Position numbers and translations under genes: made by a program
In this document: piece after piece, positions 1-4,807 of the stretch
Position numbering within the stretch: position 1 is the stretch's first letter
How the letters are laid out: each line of letters starts with the position of its first letter
Notes under the pieces: generated by a model
The model's input: only the letters and a program-made list of their open reading frames with translations
What the model was told of the DNA's origin: nothing
Databases searched by the model: none
Origin: Bacteroidota bacterium
Lineage (GTDB): Bacteria > Bacteroidota > Ignavibacteria > UBA10030 > UBA8401
Direction of reading: 5' to 3'
Length of the DNA stretch: 5,720 nt
Assembly: GCA_030824295.1 (NCBI GenBank)
Contig: JAVBYA010000464.1
Span: 1 to 5,720 of the forward strand

Positions 1-431
1 ACCGTGACGGAAAGTGTTTCATTCTTCAGATAGGTCCTGTTCAACTGGATGGTGAGCACGTTGGAGGAGTGAATGAACGATACTCCAGCTTGTTTCACGG
101 AATCGATCGCCAGCGATGTGTTCACCGCATCGAGTGCGATGGAGGAGAGTGCCGTATCCGCCTTGAGTGTCAGCGTCATGGTCCCGGAGAAACTTTTCGG
201 GAACGGGGATGCATAGTTCTTGTAGAGATCGAGGTCGAGAGCGTAATGGAGTGCATCGTAGGAGTGCCGCGGAGAGCCGGGGGAAGTGCTTTTTGCGAGT
301 GTGTGCAGCTGCGGCAGGGAGCGGTGCTGTTTTCCCTCCGCGCAGACGGCGGCGCCGGAACGGATGTTCGGCTGACCGAACGCAGGGAGGATGATAAGAA
401 AGAGGAGTGCGGTAGCGCGGACTGTTCTCAC
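1..431 (-). CDS. Secreted M1-family metallopeptidase (aminopeptidase N-like), N-terminal fragment
   Basis: The first 143 codons are present and open; the rest lies beyond the left edge. I chose the GTG at 431-429: it follows a GAAAGG ribosome site by 7 nt, and an in-frame TGA at 452-450 rules out any longer start. Residues 1-20 (MRTVRATALLFLIILPAFGQ) form a signal peptide with a likely cut after AFG or FGQ, so the product is exported. After a low-complexity linker (about 21-57) comes a stretch beginning YDALHYALDLDLY (58-70), followed by a beta-rich region with LDAVNTSLAIDSV (100-112) and LTIQLNRTY (126-134). This is how the N-terminal beta-sandwich domain of M1 zinc aminopeptidases begins, in the Ignavibacteria/Bacteroidota style. 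The catalytic HExxH and any C-terminal sorting domain would be outside the window, so activity cannot be judged. It lies 124 bp downstream of the DsbA-like gene on the same strand. Confidence 0.8.
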   Translation of the reverse strand, partial: MRTVRATALLFLIILPAFGQPNIRSGAAVCAEGKQHRSLPQLHTLAKSTSPGSPRHSYDALHYALDLDLYKNYASPFPKSFSGTMTLTLKADTALSSIALDAVNTSLAIDSVKQAGVSFIHSSNVLTIQLNRTYLKNETLSVT

Positions 432-479
432 ACGGTGACCTTTCGTTCTTCAGCGGTATTGGAATCGGTACAATGCCGG

Positions 480-510
480 AATATACGAAGGAAAACCGTT
501 GCAGTTACAA
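480..510 (-). promoter_or_regulatory. Possible promoter for the M1 peptidase gene
   Basis: On the minus strand TTGTAA (510-505) is followed after 19 nt by TATATT (485-480), about 50 nt upstream of the GTG start. The boxes resemble -35 and -10 elements, but the spacing is long and the match is modest. The 124-bp gap would be enough for an independent promoter; read-through from the DsbA-like gene is equally possible. Confidence 0.25.
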
Positions 511-524
511 CACGGACGATGGAA

Positions 525-548
525 GAAAGAGAGAACCAGACTCCTTTC
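525..548 (-). terminator. Weak hairpin just after the DsbA-like gene
   Basis: GAAAG-(A)-GAG at 525-533 pairs with CTCCTTTC at 541-548, giving an 8-bp stem with one bulged base and a 7-nt loop. It starts 8 nt past the stop of the minus-strand DsbA-like gene. There is no run of Ts after it, so an intrinsic terminator is only a possibility. Confidence 0.2.
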
Positions 549-555
549 TCCGTAA

Positions 556-1200
556 TCACACTTTCTTCTGTTCCTCGGAAACCGTATTCAATACCTGTGC
601 GAACAACTGCACAGGCTGCGCTCCGGAGATCGCGTATTTATCGTCGAACACAAAGAACGGCACACCGCGCGCGCCGACCTGCTGCGCTTCATAGATATCC
701 CGTTCCACATCCTCCGCAAAGTCCTTTCCCCCAAGCATCGTACGGACGGCACCGGCATCCAGTCCCGCTTCCTCCGCGAGACGCACCAGTGTGTCATGAT
801 CCGCAGTGTTCTTCCCTTCGGTGAAGTAGGCGCGGAAGAGACGCTCTTCCACATCGTCCTGTTTGCCGAATTGCTTGGCAAAGTGGGAGAGACGGTGCGC
901 GTCGAACGAATTGGCCACGACCGCTTTGTCGAAGTCGTACGTCAGTCCCGCCTGCTTCGCCATCTCAGTCACCTGCGCGTTCATCTTCTTCGCCTGTTCC
1001 ACGGAGACACCCTTGATCTCCGCAAGGTATTGCGTGACGTTCCGCGTGGGGTCCGTGACCATGGAAGGATTCAGCTGGAAGCTTTTCCATTCTACGGTGA
1101 CGGAGTCCCTGCCGGGAAATTCCTTCAATGCCGCTTCGAAATGACGTTTACCGATATAACAGAACGGACACATCACATCCGACCAGATCTCGACCTTCAT
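556..1200 (-). CDS. DsbA family thiol oxidoreductase (FrnE-like)
   Basis: A 214-residue protein of the DsbA/FrnE thioredoxin-fold family, at the usual length. It starts with strand residues KVEIWSDVMCPFCYIGK; the CPFC at 11-14 is the redox-active CxxC motif, placed as in FrnE-type enzymes. The helical insert (about 60-170) includes NSFDAHRLSHFAK (97-109), typical of the family, and the thioredoxin fold resumes with GVPFFVFDDKYAISGAQP (179-196), where Pro181 is the cis-proline facing the active site. There is no signal peptide, so it acts in the cytoplasm, and it is unlikely to fold the secreted neighbours directly. The family does thiol-disulfide exchange; the substrate is unknown. The ATG follows an AGGGAG ribosome site by 7 nt, and a promoter match lies 50-80 nt upstream. 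It could also be named after the related 2-hydroxychromene-2-carboxylate isomerases, but the intact CxxC favours an oxidoreductase. Confidence 0.93.
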   Translation of the reverse strand: MKVEIWSDVMCPFCYIGKRHFEAALKEFPGRDSVTVEWKSFQLNPSMVTDPTRNVTQYLAEIKGVSVEQAKKMNAQVTEMAKQAGLTYDFDKAVVANSFDAHRLSHFAKQFGKQDDVEERLFRAYFTEGKNTADHDTLVRLAEEAGLDAGAVRTMLGGKDFAEDVERDIYEAQQVGARGVPFFVFDDKYAISGAQPVQLFAQVLNTVSEEQKKV

Positions 1201-1250
1201 GCGTTTGCTCCCTATTGCGGTGATACTATCGTGGTTACTGATTCAATCGA

Positions 1251-1281
1251 TAAAGATACGCATCTTTGTCGAGCATACAAA
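1251..1281 (-). promoter_or_regulatory. Bacteroidota-type promoter for the DsbA-like gene
   Basis: Minus strand: TTTG (1281-1278, within TTTTTG) is followed by exactly 19 nt and then TATCTTTA (1258-1251). The known Bacteroidota consensus is TTTG-N19-TAnnTTTG; this matches at all positions except the last base. Transcription would begin near 1245, leaving a leader of about 45 nt before the ATG at 1200. The upstream element lies a few bases from purine-rich repeat B1. Confidence 0.5.
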
Positions 1282-1284
1282 AAC

Positions 1285-1317
1285 TTTCACTGCAGAGAAC
1301 GCAAAGCACGCAAAGAA
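1285..1317 (+). repeat. Purine-rich spacer repeat, module B, copy 1
   Basis: The 29 nt at 1289-1317, starting ACTGCAGAGAACGCAAAG, match the copy at 3256-3284 at 25 of 29 positions. With its leading TTTC it also resembles the TTCACCAC-type purine-rich units at 3160-3186 and 3221-3247. It has no dyad symmetry and is not coding. Confidence 0.7.
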
Positions 1318-1322
1318 TATTG

Positions 1323-1352
1323 TAGGTCGAAGCGGTGGTTCGAACCAGTTGT
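1323..1352 (+). repeat. Hairpin repeat, module C, copy 1
   Basis: Thirty bases that match 3291-3320 at 27 of 30 positions: GGTCGAAGC, a 3-nt loop, an imperfect right arm, then CCAGTTGT. Here the stem is decayed (two mismatches), while the other copy is a perfect 9-bp stem. It is preceded by TTG, giving the same TTGTAGG head that begins module A. Confidence 0.7.
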
Positions 1353-1376
1353 AGGATGGGATGGTATCCCGTCCTA
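1352..1376 (+). repeat. Hairpin repeat, module A, copy 1
   Basis: TAGGATGGGAT (1352-1362), loop GGT, then ATCCCGTCCTA (1366-1376): an 11-bp stem with one G-T pair. The 26 nt at 1349-1374 match 3187-3212 at 25 of 26 positions. Its TTGTAGG head overlaps the TTGT tail of module C. It lies 3' of the minus-strand DUF6544-like lipoprotein gene and 5' of the DsbA-like gene. Confidence 0.75.
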
Positions 1377-1381
1377 TAGAA

Positions 1382-1432
1382 ATGGTGAGCGTCAACAAAT
1401 AACAGCGGTTGAATGAGGTGACGCTCAGCGTC
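1382..1432 (+). repeat. Hairpin repeat, module D, copy 1
   Basis: TGAGCGTCA (1386-1394) pairs with TGACGCTCA (1419-1427), a perfect 9-bp stem around a 24-nt loop. A second, competing hairpin GACGC-TCA-GCGTC sits at 1420-1432. The arms correspond to those of the module at 3324-3364, with one compensatory base-pair difference. It begins about 16 nt past the stop of the minus-strand lipoprotein gene, so it could help end or protect that transcript. Confidence 0.6.
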
Positions 1433-1447
1433 TGATGCTTGCGATCA

Positions 1448-2281
1448 TCACTGCGTAACATCGTACCGAAGACTCCGCAGCCGGAAGGTCCCGTAGACGA
1501 ACGGACCGTCCGGATAATGATAGATCGCTTCGCCGTAAGTGGCAATATTCCTTCCATTGAACTCGCGGTACTCGGACAGCGGTGTTGTCCACCGCACATT
1601 CCTCATCGTCCCGTCGTTCTCCAGCGCGTACCGGTCATCCGAGATGAAATCGATCAGTGCCCCTTCTTCATTGAACAACAGTGTTGCTCGGACGCGGTAC
1701 CCGCCGTTGGTGAGCGTCACCTCCGCAGTACGGTCATCGACCTCCTTCCATGTGAGCCGCTGGTCGATCAATCGTGCCGGCGCGAAGACGCAGATATCGT
1801 TCAGCACGGTCACCGTTTCCGCCGCGGTGAGCGTATCCCCGGCGATGTCCACCGCGTTGAAGAGGTTCGCCACGCGGACGATGAATGTGGCCTGAGTATC
1901 CCGGTAGACATGCAGCGCCTGGAACGGAACGAGGAACATCCCCGCCTTCATCGTGAAGATGCGCGTGAGGTTACCGAAGAAATTCAGCTGTTCCGATGTT
2001 GCTTCCATCGGCGCATCGCCGCGTTTGCGGACCATCTGCGCGTCGAACTTCAATTCCATGTTCTGCGGCACCGGCTTGCCGACCGAGCCCGTGTACTGCA
2101 GATACCGCCGGACCGGCGCGGGGAGTCCCTCGATATCCTGCTCCGTCAGCAGGTGTTCCGGCGCAGGCGTCTGACGCTGCAATGCATCGGCGGTGAGGCG
2201 TTCGTAGCGGGTTTGGACGGTGGTGCAGCCGGCGGCGAACAGTCCGGCAATGATGAACGGGATGATGAGCGTCGGTTTCAT
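1448..2281 (-). CDS. DUF6544/DUF6920-type lipoprotein
   Basis: A 277-residue protein. Residues 1-18 are a hydrophobic signal ending FAAG before Cys19, a lipobox, so it is a lipoprotein; with Thr at +2, an outer-membrane position is likely. The mature part carries marks I associate with the DUF6544/DUF6920 group: LPAPVRRYLQYTG (53-65), NDICVFAPARLID (161-173), a W at 178 before a beta-rich stretch, and a C-terminal block TPLSEYREFNGRNIATYGEA (233-252) followed by YHYPDGPFVYG (254-264). The function of this group is not known to me; the beta-rich body would fit a ligand-binding or envelope role, which is inference. The ATG has TAAGGA 5 nt upstream. It is divergent from the LuxR-type regulator, with 98 bp between the start codons. 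The family name is from memory and could differ between the two related DUFs. Confidence 0.8.
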   Translation of the reverse strand: MKPTLIIPFIIAGLFAAGCTTVQTRYERLTADALQRQTPAPEHLLTEQDIEGLPAPVRRYLQYTGSVGKPVPQNMELKFDAQMVRKRGDAPMEATSEQLNFFGNLTRIFTMKAGMFLVPFQALHVYRDTQATFIVRVANLFNAVDIAGDTLTAAETVTVLNDICVFAPARLIDQRLTWKEVDDRTAEVTLTNGGYRVRATLLFNEEGALIDFISDDRYALENDGTMRNVRWTTPLSEYREFNGRNIATYGEAIYHYPDGPFVYGTFRLRSLRYDVTQ

Positions 2282-2317
2282 GGTGTTCCTTAGGATGTTG
2301 GGGGGTGGCCGTGGATA

Positions 2318-2344
2318 TTTTTGCCTTAAATTTACGTATCTTGA
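2318..2344 (+). promoter_or_regulatory. AT-rich promoter-like stretch before the regulator
   Basis: This stretch is strikingly AT-rich for the window. It holds two candidates for a Bacteroidota -7 element, TAAATTTA (2327-2334) and TATCTTGA (2337-2344), but no TTTG at the expected 19-nt distance from either. If one is used, transcription starts after the GTG at 2305, which supports the ATG at 2380 as the regulator's start. The same region must also hold the promoter of the divergent lipoprotein gene, which I could not pick out. Confidence 0.3.
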
Positions 2345-2379
2345 TCCGTCGAGTTGATAGTCATTTATCGCTATTTGTC

Positions 2380-3150
2380 ATGACCCCCGAGTTCGAACGC
2401 CTCTTTTCCCGCTATATCTCCATCCTCTCGCACCAGCAGTTCGATGAGCGGGATATCGATTATTCCCATCTCGAGAAGCATCTCGGATTTCTCCGGCAGC
2501 TCGCGCTGGTGGAGAACAGTTCCGTGGCGGTGATGGACCTGTTCCGCCGGAACTATGCTTTCATCCAATCCAGGTTCCTGCCGGTGATCGGACTGGAACT
2601 GGATGCGCTCATGAAGCAGGGACCGCGTGCGGTGTTCGAGATCATGCATCCGCAGGATCTCCCTTCTGTTCTGGAGACACTGCAGCGGGGAAATGAGTTC
2701 CTTCTAGGTCTTCCCGCAGCGGAGAAGAAGGAATACAAGATCATCTACGATTTCCGGCTGCGCTCGGCCAAGGGACCGTACGTACGGTTCATTCAGCAGC
2801 TGCTTCCTTTGGAGCTGGATGCGCGGGGGAATATCTGGCTGATGCTGATGCTCAACGATATCGTCCCGGACCGCGGTGAAGATGCGAAACCGCAGCGGAA
2901 GGTGATGAACATCCGCACGAGCAGGGAGTATGTCTTTACGGAAGAGGAATCAGGAACCGGCATGCTGACGAAACGGGAGATCGAGATCCTGGGGATGCTC
3001 TCCAAAGGGATGGCAAGCAAGCAGGTGGCGGACGAGCTTTTTCTGAGCGTGAATACGGTGAACAATCACCGCCGCAACATCCTGGAGAAGACCAACACAG
3101 AGAACACCGCCGAAGCCGTTCGATTTGCAATCAGTATGGGATTGGTCTGA
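2380..3150 (+). CDS. PAS-LuxR family transcriptional regulator
   Basis: A 256-residue DNA-binding regulator when started at the ATG at 2380. A GTG at 2305 would add 25 residues, but that stretch looks like promoter DNA, so I prefer the ATG; neither start has a clear ribosome site. Residues about 50-162 form a PAS-like sensor domain (IMHPQDLP at 88-95, YKIIYDFRLRSAKGPYVRFIQQ at 119-140). Residues about 196-255 are a LuxR/GerE helix-turn-helix: LTKREIEILGMLSKG (196-210), KQVADELFLSVNTVNNHRRNIL (214-235), and ENTAEAVRFAISMGL. This PAS plus LuxR layout without a receiver domain is common in Bacteroidota. The ligand is unknown; no heme or flavin motif is evident. It is divergent from the DUF6544-like lipoprotein, a possible target, and convergent with the MFS gene. 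Confidence 0.9.
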   Translation: MTPEFERLFSRYISILSHQQFDERDIDYSHLEKHLGFLRQLALVENSSVAVMDLFRRNYAFIQSRFLPVIGLELDALMKQGPRAVFEIMHPQDLPSVLETLQRGNEFLLGLPAAEKKEYKIIYDFRLRSAKGPYVRFIQQLLPLELDARGNIWLMLMLNDIVPDRGEDAKPQRKVMNIRTSREYVFTEEESGTGMLTKREIEILGMLSKGMASKQVADELFLSVNTVNNHRRNILEKTNTENTAEAVRFAISMGLV

Positions 3151-3159
3151 AAGAAAAAG

Positions 3160-3186
3160 CATCACCACGGAAAACACTGAGAAGAA
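3160..3186 (+). repeat. Purine-rich spacer repeat, module E, copy 1
   Basis: TCACCAC followed by 18 purine-rich bases ending GAGAAGAA (3162-3186). It aligns with 3223-3247 at 20 of 25 positions. It begins 10 nt after the stop of the regulator and is non-coding. Confidence 0.6.
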
Positions 3187-3212
3187 TTGTAGGACGGGAT
3201 GGTATCCCGTCC
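3187..3212 (+). repeat. Hairpin repeat, module A, copy 2
   Basis: After the TTGTA head, GGACGGGAT (3192-3200), loop GGT, and ATCCCGTCC (3204-3212) make a perfect 9-bp stem. It differs from the copy at 1349-1374 by one base, which turns a G-T pair into G-C. It lies 42 nt past the regulator's stop, with As rather than Ts after it on this strand. Confidence 0.75.
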
Positions 3213-3220
3213 AGAAAAAA

Positions 3221-3247
3221 CTTCACCACAAAGAGCACAGAGAAGAA
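3221..3247 (+). repeat. Purine-rich spacer repeat, module E, copy 2
   Basis: TTCACCACAAAGAGCACAGA, continuing GAAGAA, is the second copy of the unit at 3160-3186. Similar CACAAAGAGCACAGAG-like strings are familiar from intergenic DNA of many unrelated bacteria; their role is unknown to me. Confidence 0.6.
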
Positions 3248-3255
3248 AAACAATA

Positions 3256-3284
3256 ACTGCAGAGGACGCAAAGAACGCAGGGAA
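3256..3284 (+). repeat. Purine-rich spacer repeat, module B, copy 2
   Basis: ACTGCAGAGGACGCAAAG and the following 11 bases match 1289-1317 at 25 of 29 positions. In both spacers module B is followed within about 10 nt by module C, so B-C order is kept. Confidence 0.7.
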
Positions 3285-3290
3285 GAAGAA

Positions 3291-3320
3291 TAGGTCGAAG
3301 CGATGCTTCGACCCAGTTGT
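3291..3320 (+). repeat. Hairpin repeat, module C, copy 2
   Basis: GGTCGAAGC (3293-3301), loop GAT, GCTTCGACC (3305-3313): a perfect 9-bp stem, followed by CAGTTGT as in copy 1. The stem length and 3-nt loop are the same as in module A although the arms are unrelated. Confidence 0.75.
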
Positions 3321-3323
3321 TGC

Positions 3324-3364
3324 CGATGGTGAGTGTCACCTCTAAGGTGACACTCACCTCATCG
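3324..3364 (+). repeat. Long perfect hairpin, module D, copy 2
   Basis: GGTGAGTGTCACCT (3328-3341) pairs perfectly with AGGTGACACTCACC (3345-3358) around the loop CTA, a 14-bp stem. CGAT (3324-3327) extends it by pairing with ATCG (3361-3364) across a 2-nt bulge. It sits between convergent genes and is the strongest hairpin in the window. No T-run follows on either strand, so it is not a standard intrinsic terminator, but it could block or stabilise transcripts from both sides. Confidence 0.8.
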
Positions 3365-3390
3365 CGAACCTGAAAGCATTCCGTACAGAA

Positions 3391-3426
3391 TAATGCCATC
3401 CTTAGGCTTTGCTCAGGACGGCATCA
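3391..3426 (-). repeat. Inverted repeat after the MFS gene (GTCCTGAGC type)
   Basis: On the minus strand ATGCCGTCCT (3424-3415) pairs with AGGATGGCAT (3402-3393) with one G-T pair; the stem can grow to 12 bp by including 3426-3425 and 3392-3391. The loop reads GAGCAAAGCCTA. It lies 28 nt past the MFS stop. TCCTGAGC...AAGGA strings are common intergenic palindromes in several bacterial groups. It may act as a transcript end for the MFS gene, but there is no clean T-run. Confidence 0.5.
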
Positions 3427-3453
3427 TGCTCAACGCGCTCATCGTCAACGGTC

Positions 3454-4725
3454 TTAGTGGTGAACCTCTCCGCTGATAGTCGCCGCCGTCGCTGCGGCCT
3501 TCGCCTCCACCTGCCGGTTCACGATCCGCATCATTACCGCGCCCCCCAGCATCAGCGCAACGGTCGCATATCCCAGCACATCGTACATCTGCAATGCTCC
3601 GCTCTCCGTCCGGATGATGATCATTCCAGCGATCACCGAACCGACGCCCCCCGACACCTGCTGCAGCGATGAACTGATGCTCATGAACGCACCGCGGTCC
3701 GTCAGATCCGGGATCCCGGTCATGAGCGTGGTGGCCGGGATCATGCGGGACATCATTCCGGCAAAGAGGATCACGTTCAGGACGATCACCTCCCACAGCG
3801 GCGTGATGCCGAGATGTGTGTAGATGATGATCATAACGGAAGCGAGCAGCGTGCCGGCCGTGAAGACCCGCAGCTTGCCGATGGAATCACTGATGCGTCC
3901 CACGATCGGCAGCACGATGATCGTGGAGAGTCCGGTGAAGATGAAGACGAGCGGCAGTTCTTCCTGTGTGATGCCGACATTATAGACGAGGAACGCACTG
4001 GAGAACGGCATCATCAGGAATCCGCCGAGCGTCAGCATCGCCGTGGTGATGAACGACGAGGTGTACTGCGGCGCAGAGATGGTTGTGGCAAGATGACGGA
4101 ACGCGTTCGGACGCTCCGTTCCCGCAGCGGCAAGATGTTCGTTGATGGGACGGACCAGTTTCATCATTGCAATACCGGCCGGGATGCCGATGGCCACGAT
4201 GAGCATGAACGGCGCATGCCACCCGAAGTTATTCGCCAGATAGATACCGAGCGGGATCCCCGCCACCTGCGCCACGGCGAAGGACATCTGCACGAATCCC
4301 ATCACGCGGCTCCGGATGTTCAGAGGGAAAAGGTCCGCCACGATGGCAAGCGAGACGGAAGCGATCACGCCGCCGAAGATGCCGGTGATGATCCGGGCGC
4401 CGAGCAGGAACGCAAAACTGTCCGCAATGCCGCAGAGGAATGTGCCGATGATGAATCCGGCGTAGAAGAAGAGCAGGAATTTCTTCCGGTCGTACCGGTC
4501 CGCGAACCCGGCCGCCAGGAAGCCGGAGAGTCCCGCACTGAACGCGTATGCCGAGACGATGGACCCGAACTCTCCCGGGGTGATGCTGAACGTGCTCATC
4601 AGCAGCGCGCCGAGCGGTGCCACGATGATGAAATCGAGGATCACCGTGAACTGGATGAATGCCAGCACGGCGATGATGAAGATCTGGTACCGCGTGAAGA
4701 TGCTTTGTTTCGCTTGTTCGCTCAT
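3454..4725 (-). CDS. MFS transporter, drug-efflux (DHA1-like) family
   Basis: A 423-residue inner-membrane protein with about 12 hydrophobic segments, the usual size for a DHA1-type proton-driven exporter. Visible family marks: Asp31 in the first helix (VILDFIIVAPLG), motif A after helix 2 (GFADRYDRKK, 73-82) with its weaker repeat in the second half (GRISDSIGKLR, 276-286), Arg111 in helix 4 (RIITGIFGG), and a glycine/proline-rich helix 5 start (GIPLGIYLANNFGW, 156-169). The central loop lies at about 192-220. The C-terminus ends in an Ala/Thr-rich tail. I prefer the ATG at 4725. A TTG at 4746 has an AAGGA site 4 nt ahead and would add seven residues, so the start is not settled. The substrate cannot be told; sugar or drug export are both seen in related proteins. 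It is last in a minus-strand series after the lipoprotein gene. Confidence 0.9.
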   Translation of the reverse strand: MSEQAKQSIFTRYQIFIIAVLAFIQFTVILDFIIVAPLGALLMSTFSITPGEFGSIVSAYAFSAGLSGFLAAGFADRYDRKKFLLFFYAGFIIGTFLCGIADSFAFLLGARIITGIFGGVIASVSLAIVADLFPLNIRSRVMGFVQMSFAVAQVAGIPLGIYLANNFGWHAPFMLIVAIGIPAGIAMMKLVRPINEHLAAAGTERPNAFRHLATTISAPQYTSSFITTAMLTLGGFLMMPFSSAFLVYNVGITQEELPLVFIFTGLSTIIVLPIVGRISDSIGKLRVFTAGTLLASVMIIIYTHLGITPLWEVIVLNVILFAGMMSRMIPATTLMTGIPDLTDRGAFMSISSSLQQVSGGVGSVIAGMIIIRTESGALQMYDVLGYATVALMLGGAVMMRIVNRQVEAKAAATAATISGEVHH

Positions 4726-4760
4726 TCGTGGATCGGACCCTTTCAATGATTCCTTCAGAA

Positions 4761-4779
4761 GCAGACGGTCCGCCTCTGC
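4761..4779 (-). other. Small imperfect hairpin between lipoprotein and MFS genes
   Basis: On the minus strand GCAGA (4779-4775) pairs with TCTGC (4765-4761), with CGG/CCG able to add inner pairs. It lies in the 82-bp gap between the two genes. It is short and has no T-run, so it may reduce read-through slightly or mean nothing. Confidence 0.15.
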
Positions 4780-4807
4780 AGATATTGTTGTACTTCCTTA
4801 TTTGATG

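Noticed and set aside
69..824. Plus-strand open frame spanning the M1 start, the gap and the end of the DsbA-like gene
   Set aside because: It crosses two well-supported minus-strand genes, and its product is Arg/Cys/Pro-rich with no recognisable features.
1321..1352. tRNA gene, because of the GGTTCGAACC string
   Set aside because: The string resembles a T-arm, but there is no acceptor stem, D-arm or anticodon arm around it, and the same place in the second copy reads GCTTCGACC as part of a simple hairpin.
796..1416. Plus-strand open frame opposite the DsbA-like gene, running into the repeat spacer
   Set aside because: It is antisense to a clear CxxC oxidoreductase, and its end is translated repeat DNA.
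1439..2293. Plus-strand open frame of 284 codons opposite the DUF6544-like lipoprotein gene
   Set aside because: Its product is rich in Arg, His and Asp with no domain, signal or family likeness. It mirrors the codon pattern of the real gene on the other strand.
2305..2379. Longer N-terminus of the regulator from the GTG at 2305
   Set aside because: It would code through the most promoter-like AT-rich DNA, and the family-like sequence begins after the ATG at 2380; kept only as an alternative start.
3160..3364. CRISPR array
   Set aside because: Several repeats are present, but the units differ in sequence and length, there are no regular unique spacers of constant size, and no cas genes are visible.
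3814..4749. Plus-strand open frame of 311 codons opposite the MFS gene
   Set aside because: It gives a highly charged, low-complexity product (Asp/Glu/Arg/His-rich), as expected from the antisense of hydrophobic codons; the MFS protein is plainly the real gene.
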